This document shows, one piece after another, positions 43,248 through 51,800 of a stretch of 64,000 nt of DNA. Origin of the DNA: Gemmatimonadota bacterium (GTDB lineage: Bacteria; Gemmatimonadota; Gemmatimonadetes; Longimicrobiales; Gaopeijiaceae). Below the pieces are notes generated by a model that had not been told where the DNA came from, made no database searches, and worked only from the letters and a program-made list of their open reading frames with translations. Each line of letters starts with the position of its first letter. The stretch's first letter is position 1. The position numbers and the translations under genes were made by a program. Where the stretch lies: the NCBI GenBank assembly GCA_022822325.1, contig JAJEBW010000018.1, positions 332,844-396,843 of the forward strand. The letters run 5' to 3'.

Positions 43248-44464
43248 GCCGGTCGCCGATGGGCGCGCGCAGGGTGGCCGGATGAGGGCGCGGGCTCCAG
43301 GATCTCGGCCATCAGATCGACGACGCGCCGGGCCGCGCCGGGAGTGCCCAGAGCCGCGCGCACCTCGCCCAGAGCGCGCACGGTTCGCAGCCGGGCGGGG
43401 GAGGCGGGGTGGAGGAGGGGCTCCAGGGCATCGGCGACCCGCTCCGGCGTGGCCTCTCCCTGCACGAATTCGGGAACCACATGCCTTCCCGCGACCAGAT
43501 TGGGGAGCGCGATCGCCGGTACCCGCACCAGTCGCCGGGCCAGAAAGACCGTGACCGGGTGCGCGATGTAGGCGGCCGCGAAGGGCAACCCCGCCAGCGC
43601 GGCTTCGAGAGTGCTGGTGCCCGATTTTACCAGTCCCGCAGTCGCGATCGCGCGCAGCGCTTCGCCATCGGTCGTGATGGAAAAGGGGAAGGCGTCGTAG
43701 GACTCGGAGGGCAGGAAGGGAACGCGGCTCACCGCGATCTGCAGTGCGGGAATTCGCCGCCTCAGTTCCAGGGCGGTTTCCGCGAAGACCTTCGCATGGC
43801 ACCGCAGCTCCTGCGTCCGGGATCCCGGAAAGAGCGCGAGCACCGGCCGTTCGCGGTCGATTCCCAGCCGCGCGGCCAGCGCATCCCCCGCTTTGGCTCG
43901 CCGGTCCCCTTCCCCCCTTCCCCCCTCCCTCTCGCCATCCAGGAGCGGATGCCCCACGAAGACCGCATTTCCTCCATGAACGCGGTACAGCTCCGGCTCG
44001 AAGGGCAGAATCAGGGCGATCGCGCGGGCCGCGCGGGCCAGCTTCCGGGCACGTCCAGCCTTCCAGGCCCACACCTGGGGACCGATGTAGTAGAGGACGG
44101 GAATGCCGAGGCGATGGGCATGGCGGGTCATGCGGAGATTGAATCCCGGATAGTCCACCGGCACGACGATGTCGAAGCCGCCCCCGCGCAGCAGCGCGCG
44201 CAGTCGCCTCTCGAGGCGCAGAAAGTGCCCGATTCGACCCGCGACCTCGGCGAATCCCATGAAGGCGAGCTCGTCCAGCGAGGCCAGCAGACGCACCCCG
44301 GCCCCGGCCATCCGGTCGCCTCCGATTCCCGACATGCGGGCGCGCGGCCAGCGCCGCTGGATCTCATGGGCCACCCCGGCGGCGTGCGCGTCTCCGGAGG
44401 CCTCCCCGGCCAGAATCATCACCCGGGGCCACGCGGAGGCATCGCCCGGGGCCCGGTCCTCCAC
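43244..44464 (-). CDS. lpxB: Lipid-A-disaccharide synthase
   Basis: An LpxB of 406 residues that condenses lipid X with UDP-diacylglucosamine. Motifs are VMILAGEASGDAHAA at the N-terminus, FNLRMTRHAHRLGIPVLYYI, GPQVWAWKAGR, VGHPLLD, LFPGSRTQEL and a sugar-nucleotide segment AGLVKSGTSTLEAALAG. The start is uncertain: GTG at 44464 leaves a 4-base gap to the small gene upstream, whereas the ATG at 44419 would begin exactly at MILAGEASGD; neither has a strong Shine-Dalgarno. Confidence 0.93.
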   Translation of the reverse strand: MEDRAPGDASAWPRVMILAGEASGDAHAAGVAHEIQRRWPRARMSGIGGDRMAGAGVRLLASLDELAFMGFAEVAGRIGHFLRLERRLRALLRGGGFDIVVPVDYPGFNLRMTRHAHRLGIPVLYYIGPQVWAWKAGRARKLARAARAIALILPFEPELYRVHGGNAVFVGHPLLDGEREGGRGEGDRRAKAGDALAARLGIDRERPVLALFPGSRTQELRCHAKVFAETALELRRRIPALQIAVSRVPFLPSESYDAFPFSITTDGEALRAIATAGLVKSGTSTLEAALAGLPFAAAYIAHPVTVFLARRLVRVPAIALPNLVAGRHVVPEFVQGEATPERVADALEPLLHPASPARLRTVRALGEVRAALGTPGAARRVVDLMAEILEPAPSSGHPARAHRRPA

Positions 44465-44468
44465 CGGC

Positions 44469-44603
44469 TCAGAAGGCCTGTCCGAGAAACCAGATGAGGA
44501 CGACGACGACAACAAGGAGGATGGCCAGAGTTGCGGGAGACATGCCCTTGCGGGCATCGATCCATTCCCGCTTACGACGGCGACGAACGCGTATGAGCGA
44601 CAT
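44469..44603 (-). CDS. 44-residue single-pass membrane protein
   Basis: A tiny protein, MSLIRVRRRRKREWIDARKG followed by MSPATLAILLVVVVVLIWFLGQAF: a strongly basic N-terminus and one hydrophobic helix. The gene starts inside the Gfo/Idh gene (32-base overlap) and stops 4 bases before the proposed lpxB start, in an operon packed with overlaps. By the positive-inside rule the arginine-rich end is cytoplasmic. Unrecognised; a helper for an Lpx membrane step or a coupling peptide are guesses. Support is position plus a clean charge/hydrophobic pattern. Confidence 0.6.
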   Translation of the reverse strand: MSLIRVRRRRKREWIDARKGMSPATLAILLVVVVVLIWFLGQAF

Positions 44604-45651
44604 GGTCCCGGATCCGTTCTTCGATGGCGAGTGAGAGGCGAAGCGCCCGCACCCCATCCTCGCCCGTAACCGGCGGCGGCGCCACCCCGGCGACCGCATC
44701 GCGGAAGGCCGCGAGCTCGACCTCCAGCGATTCCCGGCCATCGCCCCGCACCGGAGTCCGATCCACCAGAGCCGAGAGCCCCGAGGGCGGCGCGGCGCTC
44801 CGGAGACCGGCGGGGACGCGCTCTCTCCACGCCTCCAGAATGGGCAGCTCCCTCTTCAACCGATGAAATTCGCCGACGCCGGCGGCCAGGTCCAGCGAGA
44901 GATAGCCGGAGCGCTGCCAGATCCGAAGCTTGCGCACCCTGCGCCGCGAGATGCGGCTGGCCGTGAGATTGGCGACCGCGCCCCCGCGAAACTCCAGGCG
45001 GGCATTGGCGATGTCGGCGTGGGGCGAGAGGACCGGCACCCCCACCGCCGCCACCGATTCGACGGGCCGGGGGATCAGGGTGCAGAGCAGATCCACATCG
45101 TGAATCATGAGGTCCAGGACCACCGCGATGTCGAGCGAGCGGGGGGAGAAGGGCGCCAGGCGGTGCGATTCCACGAAGAGAGGGCCGTCGATCAGGGGCA
45201 ACGCCGCGCGCACCACCGGGTTGAAGCGCTCCACATGGCCGACCTGCACGACGACCCCGCGCGCCCGGGCCGCCTCCACAATGCGCTCCGCTCCGGCAAG
45301 GTCGGGAGCCAGGGGTTTCTCGACCAGGATGTGGACGCCCGCCGCGATGGCCTCCAGAGCAACCTCCTCGTGCGCCGTGGAGGGCACCGCGATCACGATG
45401 GCGTCGCTGGCGCCGAGGAGGGCCCGCAGCGAGGGCCGCGAGGGAATGTCGAGTCGGTCCGCGATCGCGGCGCTCCGGGCCGGATCGACGTCGAAGACTC
45501 CGGAGCAACGTGCGCCGGGAAGGGAATGCGCCACTCGCGCATGATGGCGTCCGAGCGCTCCGACGCCCGCCACCCCGATGCGGGGAGGGTCCGCGGCGCG
45601 GGGTTCAGACGATGACGCCGCGTTGGCTGTTGCGGATGAACTCGACGACAT
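44572..45651 (-). CDS. Gfo/Idh/MocA family oxidoreductase
   Basis: A 359-residue NAD(P)-dependent oxidoreductase. The Rossmann motif is IGVAGVGALGRHHARV, followed by VPSTAHEEVALEAIAAGVHI, the catalytic Lys in LVEKPLA and GHVERFNP. Genes of this family between lpxA and lpxB are common (one group makes 3-amino or 3-keto sugars as in GnnA for lipid A with amide chains), so a role in lipid A sugar modification is possible but not shown. The only start upstream of the Rossmann motif is the ATG at 45651, giving a 47-base overlap with lpxA and a serine-rich N-terminus. Confidence 0.85.
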   Translation of the reverse strand: MSSSSSATANAASSSEPRAADPPRIGVAGVGALGRHHARVAHSLPGARCSGVFDVDPARSAAIADRLDIPSRPSLRALLGASDAIVIAVPSTAHEEVALEAIAAGVHILVEKPLAPDLAGAERIVEAARARGVVVQVGHVERFNPVVRAALPLIDGPLFVESHRLAPFSPRSLDIAVVLDLMIHDVDLLCTLIPRPVESVAAVGVPVLSPHADIANARLEFRGGAVANLTASRISRRRVRKLRIWQRSGYLSLDLAAGVGEFHRLKRELPILEAWRERVPAGLRSAAPPSGLSALVDRTPVRGDGRESLEVELAAFRDAVAGVAPPPVTGEDGVRALRLSLAIEERIRDHVAHTRSSPS

Positions 45652-46414
45652 ATCCGACTTCGGGGCTGCGCAGCGCGGGATCCGCTTCCACCCTGGCCAG
45701 CGCCTGCGAGAGATTGAGATTCGACTGGAAGAGCGTTCGATAGAGATGGCGCAGGCGCAGGCGCACCTCGCGGGGGAAACCCCGCCGGTCCAGCCCCACC
45801 GCGTTGAGTCCGTAGAGCCGCGCCGAGGGATTTCCGACCGCGCGGCAGTAGGGCGGCACATCCTTCGCAATTCGGGAACCGCCGCCGACAAAGGCATGCG
45901 CGCCGATCCGCACGAACTGGTGAATGGCGACCAGACCGCTTACGATCGCCCAGTCCTCGATGGCGACATGTCCCGCCATGTTGGTCGCGTTCGAGATGAT
46001 GACGTGGTTCCCGATCTCGCAGTCGTGCGCAATGTGGCAGTAGGCCATCACCAGGCAGTCCGAACCCACCGCGGTCCGTCCGGAGGCCGCCGTTCCCCGA
46101 TTCAGGGTGGCGAACTCGCGGATCACCGTGCGATCGCCGACCTGGAGGAAGGTGCGTTCGCCCTCGTACTTGAGATCCTGCGGGTCGGTCCCCAGCACGG
46201 CCCCGTTGGCGATGCGGCAGTTGCGACCCAGCTCGGTGTCCCTTTCGATCAGCGCTCTGGGCCCGACCGTGGTGTTGGCGCCGATCGTCACCCCCGGTCC
46301 CACGATCGCAAAGGGACCGATCTCCACCCCCGGGCCGATCGCGGCGTCCGGATCCACGATCGCGGTCGCGTGGATCCTCGCTCCGGTCCGCGGTTCCGTT
46401 CGCGCGCCGATCAC
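45605..46414 (-). CDS. lpxA: UDP-N-acetylglucosamine acyltransferase
   Basis: A 269-residue left-handed beta-helix acyltransferase catalysing the first step of lipid A synthesis. Hexapeptide repeats run from IHATAIVDPDAAIGPGVEIG onward; the catalytic histidine region is YCHIAHDCEIGNHVIISN, with IREFATLNRGT and GLVAIHQFVRIG as further LpxA signatures, and a helical C-terminus. The GTG start overlaps the lpxC-fabZ stop (GTGA). Confidence 0.96.
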   Translation of the reverse strand: MIGARTEPRTGARIHATAIVDPDAAIGPGVEIGPFAIVGPGVTIGANTTVGPRALIERDTELGRNCRIANGAVLGTDPQDLKYEGERTFLQVGDRTVIREFATLNRGTAASGRTAVGSDCLVMAYCHIAHDCEIGNHVIISNATNMAGHVAIEDWAIVSGLVAIHQFVRIGAHAFVGGGSRIAKDVPPYCRAVGNPSARLYGLNAVGLDRRGFPREVRLRLRHLYRTLFQSNLNLSQALARVEADPALRSPEVGYVVEFIRNSQRGVIV

Positions 46415-47691
46415 CGGTCGACGATCCTCGCCGTCATCTCGGCCTGTGCCACGACCTTGCCCTCCACCAGTCCCCTCCCCTTCATCTTGCAGGTGCTGCG
46501 CCGAAGATTCACCATCTCGAGCTCGAAACGCAACTGATCGCCGGGCGTCACCGGCCGCCGCCACTTCACATTGTTCAGCGACATGAAATAGACAACCTTG
46601 TCTTCCGGGTTGTTCACCGCGTCCATGAGGAGAAGTCCCCCGACCTGGGCCATCGCCTCGATGACGAGGACGCCCGGCATGATCGGGTGTTCGGGAAAGT
46701 GGCCGCGGAAGAAGGGTTCGTTGATGGTGACGTTCTTCAGGCCGACGATGCGCTTGCGGGGCTCGAACTCGAGGATGCGGTCGACGAGCAGCAGAGGGTA
46801 GCGGTGCGGCAGGTAGCGCATGATTCGCCGAATGTCGATGCGCCGGAACCGCCGCCGCCGGTCCTGTTCCAGAATGGCTCGTGCCAAAGCCACATTGCCG
46901 GCGTGGCTCGGACGCTCGGCGACGATATGGGCCCGCACGCGGCCGCCGGTCAGCCAGAGGTCGCCGACGATGTCGCCCACCTTGTGGCGGAGGAACTCGT
47001 CGGGATGGCGCAGCGAGTCGTTCAGCACAGCTTCCCCGTCGAGCACCACCGTGTTCTCGAGCGAAGCGCCCCGGGCGAATCCGCGGGCCCGCAGGGAGCC
47101 GACCTCGGAGCGAAAGCCGAAGGTGCGCGCATCCGCGATCTCGCGGGCGAAGCGGTCGGCTTCGATGCGGAAATCTCCGTACTGGCGCCCGATCGCGGGA
47201 TGGTCGAAGTCGATTGTGGCGGAAATTCGCAGACCATCGTGCGGAAGCGCCGCGTAGGAGCTCCCGCCGGGACGCTTCACGATGACCGGCTCGGCCAGCT
47301 CGAACACCCGCGCCGGCGCCTCCTCGGCGGTGGCGCCCGCCTCGCGCAGGAGCCGCAGCCAGGGGACGAAGCTGCCGTCGAGGATGGGGATCTCCGCGCC
47401 CTCCATCCGCACCTCCGCGTTGTCGATGCCGGTCGCCGCAAGAGCCGCCATGAGGTGTTCGACGGTGCCGGCCGCGACCTTCCCCCGGCCGATCGTGATT
47501 CCCAGTTCGGTTCGCGCCACCGTGCCTACCCGCGCCGCGATCGCCGGGGAGCCGGGCAGATCGCCCCGGACGAAGACGATCCCGCTGTCCGCCGGTCCCG
47601 GCCGGATGGATACGGTGCAGGGTTGGCCGGTGTGGACGCCGATTCCGGATGCGCCGACCTCGCGGGCGACCGTTTGCTGGAGCGCTTTCAT
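46411..47691 (-). CDS. lpxC-fabZ: Bifunctional LpxC-FabZ (UDP-3-O-acyl-GlcNAc deacetylase / hydroxyacyl-ACP dehydratase)
   Basis: A 426-residue fusion. Residues about 1-285 are LpxC, the committed Zn-dependent deacetylase: [40 protein letters not shown] and the [10 protein letters not shown] region. Residues about 290-426 are Fab[14 protein letters not shown] with the catalytic His, and [20 protein letters not shown] with the catalytic Glu. The fusion is known from Bacteroidota and other phyla and balances lipid A against fatty-acid synthesis. The ATG overlaps the lpxD stop; an AAGGAGG abuts the ATG with no spacer, which is unusual. Confidence 0.96.
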   Translation of the reverse strand: MKALQQTVAREVGASGIGVHTGQPCTVSIRPGPADSGIVFVRGDLPGSPAIAARVGTVARTELGITIGRGKVAAGTVEHLMAALAATGIDNAEVRMEGAEIPILDGSFVPWLRLLREAGATAEEAPARVFELAEPVIVKRPGGSSYAALPHDGLRISATIDFDHPAIGRQYGDFRIEADRFAREIADARTFGFRSEVGSLRARGFARGASLENTVVLDGEAVLNDSLRHPDEFLRHKVGDIVGDLWLTGGRVRAHIVAERPSHAGNVALARAILEQDRRRRFRRIDIRRIMRYLPHRYPLLLVDRILEFEPRKRIVGLKNVTINEPFFRGHFPEHPIMPGVLVIEAMAQVGGLLLMDAVNNPEDKVVYFMSLNNVKWRRPVTPGDQLRFELEMVNLRRSTCKMKGRGLVEGKVVAQAEMTARIVDR

Positions 47692-48788
47692 CCTCCTTGG
47701 ACCCCTTCCTCTCGTTGCGGTTCCGCCGCGGCAAGGCGTCGTTCGAGGCGGCCCACCCGCGCGGACAGCCTGGAGAGACGCATCAGACGGGCCATGGCGC
47801 GCAGGTAGCGGCGGTGGTCGCGGGCCGGATACCCGGAGACGACCTGTCCCGGCGCGATATCGGAGATGACCCCGGCCTGGGCGCCGATCCGGGCCCCCGC
47901 GCCGATCTTCAGGTGGCCCACCAGCCCCGCCTGCCCCCCGAGCGCGACGCCCTCTCCGACCCGGGTGGAACCGGCGATCCCCACCTGGGCGACGATCATG
48001 GCGCGGGCGCCGATCTCGACGTTGTGGCCCAGATGCACCAGGTTGTCGAGCTTGGCCCCCTTCCCGATCCGGGTGTTGCCCAGCGAGCCGCGGTCGATGG
48101 TGCAGTTGGCCCCGATCTCGACGTCGTCTTCGATGATGCAGCCGCCCACCTGCGGAATCCTGATGTGGTCGCCCTTTTCCTGGATGTAGCCGAAGCCGTC
48201 CACTCCGATGCGGCTTCCCGCGTGCACGATCACCCGCCGGCCCAGCCGAACCCCCGGGTAGAGGGTGACCTGCGGATGCAGCACGGCGCCGGCCCCGATG
48301 CGCGCTCCCTCGCCGATGACGCAGTGGGCGCCAATGCGCACCCGGCGCCCGACGACCGCGCCCCTGCCGATGACCGCGCCCGCGCCGACCGCCGCCTGGT
48401 CCGGGAGAGTTGCGGTGGGGTGTATGGCCGCCGAGGGATGCCGGATCCAGCTCCGGGTCGCCGGAGGGTGGAGGATTCCGAGGAGAGCGACCAGCGCCCG
48501 CCGGGCGTCCTTCACCACGACCCGGTCGCGGGGCCCGCCCTCCAGCCCGTTCAGCGCCTCCGACACCAGGAGCGCGCCGGCCTGGCAACCGGCCAGATCG
48601 CCAGCGTAGCGCCGGTCCGCCAGGAATGCGAGATCGCCGGGGCCGCCATTTCGCAGCGTGGAGATCCGCCGCACCACGAAGCTGCCGTCCCCGACGACCC
48701 TTCCCCCCGTTGCTTCCGCCGCCCGGGAAAGCGTCAGCCCGGCAGCGCGCCCGGCTCCCGTCCCGTCATCCCCCTCCGGGATCGGCAT
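47688..48788 (-). CDS. lpxD: UDP-3-O-(3-hydroxyacyl)glucosamine N-acyltransferase
   Basis: A 366-residue LpxD that adds the second acyl chain in lipid A synthesis. An N-terminal uridine-binding domain (about 20-100) precedes a left-handed beta-helix of hexapeptide repeats with GVDGFGYIQEKGDHIRIPQ and NCTIDRGSLGNTRIG, containing the expected catalytic and pocket residues, then a short helical C-terminus. The start lies within ompH by 23 bases; the stop overlaps lpxC-fabZ. The terminal 30 residues are more basic than usual. Confidence 0.95.
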   Translation of the reverse strand: MPIPEGDDGTGAGRAAGLTLSRAAEATGGRVVGDGSFVVRRISTLRNGGPGDLAFLADRRYAGDLAGCQAGALLVSEALNGLEGGPRDRVVVKDARRALVALLGILHPPATRSWIRHPSAAIHPTATLPDQAAVGAGAVIGRGAVVGRRVRIGAHCVIGEGARIGAGAVLHPQVTLYPGVRLGRRVIVHAGSRIGVDGFGYIQEKGDHIRIPQVGGCIIEDDVEIGANCTIDRGSLGNTRIGKGAKLDNLVHLGHNVEIGARAMIVAQVGIAGSTRVGEGVALGGQAGLVGHLKIGAGARIGAQAGVISDIAPGQVVSGYPARDHRRYLRAMARLMRLSRLSARVGRLERRLAAAEPQREEGVQGG

Positions 48789-49296
48789 CGGCTTGCAGGC
48801 GGGCCACGACCTCCTGGGTCAGATCCAGCGAGGGGTCCGCCGCGAGAATGACCTGAGAGGCCCGGTCCAGGATGATCGCGAAGCTCCCCTCCACGCGGAT
48901 CTCCTCGATGACCGCGGTGATCCGGTCCATGACCGGCTGCAGAAGCTCGGCCTGGCGCTGCTGAAACTGAAGCTCCAGCTCCCCGCGCCGCCGGATCAGG
49001 GCCTGCTGCTGGTTGTTCAGCTCCGCCTCCCGGCCCTGGCGCGCCTCGGGCGTCATCGACATCGCCTGCTGTTGGAATTCGGCGATCGCCGCGTTCAGTC
49101 CAGATTCCAGGAGCTGAAGCTCGGAGGTCGCCTCCTGCTGGGCCGTCTCGAGTTGCGCGCGAGCATCCTGCGCGGGTGCGTACTCGGCGAGCACGGCGTT
49201 GGAGTCCACATACCCCACCCTGGCCCCCTGGGCCGCGAGCGCCGTCGTCCCCAGCGCCGACAGCGCCAGGACGATTCCCAAACGCGATACGCTCAT
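48766..49296 (-). CDS. ompH: OmpH/Skp-like periplasmic chaperone
   Basis: A 176-residue exported protein with signal peptide (ending LAAQ) and a long coiled-coil hairpin rich in Gln, Glu and Ala (e.g. NNQQQALIRRRGELELQFQQ), as in Skp, which holds unfolded outer-membrane proteins. The N-terminal RVGYVDSNAVLAEY and the C-terminal AIILDRASQVILAADPSLDLT strands match the family. GGAGAA ten bases before the ATG supports the start. It follows bamA by 74 bases in the usual bamA-skp-lpxD order. Confidence 0.93.
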   Translation of the reverse strand: MSVSRLGIVLALSALGTTALAAQGARVGYVDSNAVLAEYAPAQDARAQLETAQQEATSELQLLESGLNAAIAEFQQQAMSMTPEARQGREAELNNQQQALIRRRGELELQFQQRQAELLQPVMDRITAVIEEIRVEGSFAIILDRASQVILAADPSLDLTQEVVARLQADADPGGG

Positions 49297-49370
49297 TGGC
49301 GTTCATTCTCCATTTCGGAATTGATTCCGTCTCCCGCCTGCCCCGGGACGAGTGCGGTGTGACTGATTGG

Positions 49371-51800
49371 TCAGAAGTTGGGGCCCATCCGGAAGTGCAG
49401 TTGCCACCCCGGTTCGGTCTTGTCGAATCCGTATGCGTAATCCAGGCCGATCGGGCCGAAGGGGGTGACGATCTGAACGCCGAATCCCGCGCCCCGGAAG
49501 AGTCTGGATGTGTTGAGATGACCCGCGTCGGTCCAGTTGTTGCCTGCGTCGAAGAATGCGGACAGGCCGATGTTGGAGCCGATTACGGTCTTGAATTCGG
49601 CGGTGCTCAGGAAGAATGCGTTGCCGAGCCGTTCGATCTGCTGAATGCCGCCGCCGCGCTCGGGGAAGTACCCCTGCGGCGTGATGGAGGTCTCGTCGTA
49701 TCCGCGCAGGGGCTGGCCGAACTGCACTCCGCCCATCCAGAAGGACTCGAAGGGGAACCGGGATGCATCGCCGAAGAGGGCGCCGCCGCGCAGCGAGAGA
49801 CCGAGCGCGAACTGCACGCTTCCCGGACTTGCGCCGTCGGCCCCGAGCTGGCCCACCGGAATCAGCCACTGGGCCTGGGCGGTTTGCTTCACGAAGTCCC
49901 CCGCGCCTCCGAGGGGGCCGCCGTTCAGCTCCAGATTCACCGTCTGCATCGAGCCGGAGGTCGCGAAGATCGGATGGTTCAGCGTCTGGCGGGTGATTCC
50001 CAGCGACACGCTGCTCAGCGTGCCGGGCGGGAGACCGAAGAGCGAGGTGTCGTCGGCGCTGCTGAAGGATTCGTAGCTGGTGCGCGACAGGGAATATCCG
50101 GCGAAGACGCGTGTGCGCAGCGATCCCGGGAAGGGCACTCCGAATTGCGTCGTGAATCCCGCCCTCCTGCGCCTGCCGGTCGCGAACTGAAAGAAGCGGT
50201 CGGTCGAGTTGAAGAGCGAAATGGATCCGCTGGTGGTGGTCTGGAAGAGCGCCGGGTCGGTGAAGCTCAGGGTGAAGCTCCGGATATAGCGTCCGAAGTC
50301 CCAGCGCACGCTGCCGATCTTGGCCTGCCCGAAGAGGTTGGGCTGGTCGTAGCCGAGGAAGCCCGACAGACCCACCCCTCCGCCCACCGCCGTGCCGAAC
50401 TGGAGCGACCCCGTCGATTTCTCGGCCACATTGAAGACGATGTCGACGTCGCCGGTCTCGTCGTTCGGGAGGATGTCGGGGTTGGGCAGCGGCGTCTCGA
50501 AGAAGCCCAGCGACTGGATGTTCTGGTAGGACTGGATGAGGCGCGCCTGGCTGTAGACGTCTCCGGGCAGCAGGAAGATCTTCTCGCGTATGATGCGATC
50601 GTAGGTGAAGTCGTTGCCCGAGATCACGATGCGGTTGACGTAGGCCTGGCTCTGCTCGTTGATCCGCCAGCTCGCGCGCACCGTCGGATGGCCGGCGGAG
50701 AGCTCGCCCGTGCGCTCCCAGTACGGTTCGAGCTGGGCGTAGAGGTAGCCCTCGTTGTGATAGAGCTCGCGCACCCCCTGGGCCGCCTCCTCGAAGCGCA
50801 CCGCATCGAAGACCGCGCCCGCATCGCTCTCGTCCTCGTCGCCGCCGAGTCCCAGGGCGTCGAGAATTCCCCCCGTTTCCTCCTCGAAATAGCCCCTGAG
50901 ATCCTCCTCCTCGAAGGCGCTGGCGCCCTCGATCGCGAAGTCGGCCAGGCGGTACTGGGGACCTTCGTCCACCCGGATCTCCAGGCGGGCCTTGCCTGTG
51001 GAGGGGTCCACGACCAGCGTGTCGCCGAGAACCTGGAAGTCGAGGTAGCCATCCCGGTGATAGCGCCGCGGCAACGCGTCGAGCAGGTCAAGCTCGAAGT
51101 CGAGGTCGTTGTAGCGGCCGGTGCGGAACCAGAAGAAGCCCTCCTGCTTGGTGTCCATCGCGCCGCGCAACTCGTCGTCGGAGAAGTGCTCATTGCCGGA
51201 GAAGGTGACCTGAGCAATGGTAACGCGTTGTCCTTCATCCACTTCGATTACTACGTCCACACTGCCTGGATCGCCCGGGACCGGCTCTTCGCGGCGTTCG
51301 ATCAGAGCGAAGGGAACTCCGTTGCGGCGCAGCTCCTCGCGGATCCACGATTCGGCCTTCGCCACGGCGTTGCGCGACAGCGGCGCATCCTCCTCCAGCC
51401 CCGAGTTCTCGATCACGTCGTCGGAGGAGAGCGATTCCAGACCGGTGATTCGCACCAGGCGGGCGATCGGACGCTCCTCCACCTCCAGGATCAGGGCGTT
51501 GCGGCCCGAGGAGCCGTCGATCAGGGCGGAGATGTCGGCGTACTGGCCGGTGGCCCAGAGATTCTTGATGGCCCGCTGGACGTCGAAGCCGCTGTTGAGG
51601 GTTCCCGGCTGAATGCCCGCGACCCCGACGATCGCCTGCTCCGCGACGCGCAGATTGCCGCGCGCCACGATCGTGTCGATCCGCACCAGCGAACCGCTCG
51701 GATTCTGGGCCGCCGTTCCCTCCGCCGCGAACCCGCCCGCCGCCAGTGCGCAGAGGCAGAGAAGACGCGCCCGCAGTCCGGTTCCGTTTCGCGCGGTCAT
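49371..51800 (-). CDS. bamA: Outer-membrane protein assembly factor BamA
   Basis: An 809-residue BamA. After the signal peptide come five POTRA domains (about 35-440), visible as repeated GN/GlN strand motifs (IVARGNLRVAEQAIVG, VTFSGNEHFSDDEL, IVISGNDFTYDRIIR), then the 16-strand barrel with the conserved end GFGVQIVTPFGPIGLDYAYGF and a terminal MGPNF. It inserts barrel proteins into the outer membrane. The third POTRA has an acidic insert (GLGGDEDESDAGA). The ATG overlaps the clpC stop by ATGA, so the two are translationally coupled. Confidence 0.96.
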   Translation of the reverse strand: MTARNGTGLRARLLCLCALAAGGFAAEGTAAQNPSGSLVRIDTIVARGNLRVAEQAIVGVAGIQPGTLNSGFDVQRAIKNLWATGQYADISALIDGSSGRNALILEVEERPIARLVRITGLESLSSDDVIENSGLEEDAPLSRNAVAKAESWIREELRRNGVPFALIERREEPVPGDPGSVDVVIEVDEGQRVTIAQVTFSGNEHFSDDELRGAMDTKQEGFFWFRTGRYNDLDFELDLLDALPRRYHRDGYLDFQVLGDTLVVDPSTGKARLEIRVDEGPQYRLADFAIEGASAFEEEDLRGYFEEETGGILDALGLGGDEDESDAGAVFDAVRFEEAAQGVRELYHNEGYLYAQLEPYWERTGELSAGHPTVRASWRINEQSQAYVNRIVISGNDFTYDRIIREKIFLLPGDVYSQARLIQSYQNIQSLGFFETPLPNPDILPNDETGDVDIVFNVAEKSTGSLQFGTAVGGGVGLSGFLGYDQPNLFGQAKIGSVRWDFGRYIRSFTLSFTDPALFQTTTSGSISLFNSTDRFFQFATGRRRRAGFTTQFGVPFPGSLRTRVFAGYSLSRTSYESFSSADDTSLFGLPPGTLSSVSLGITRQTLNHPIFATSGSMQTVNLELNGGPLGGAGDFVKQTAQAQWLIPVGQLGADGASPGSVQFALGLSLRGGALFGDASRFPFESFWMGGVQFGQPLRGYDETSITPQGYFPERGGGIQQIERLGNAFFLSTAEFKTVIGSNIGLSAFFDAGNNWTDAGHLNTSRLFRGAGFGVQIVTPFGPIGLDYAYGFDKTEPGWQLHFRMGPNF

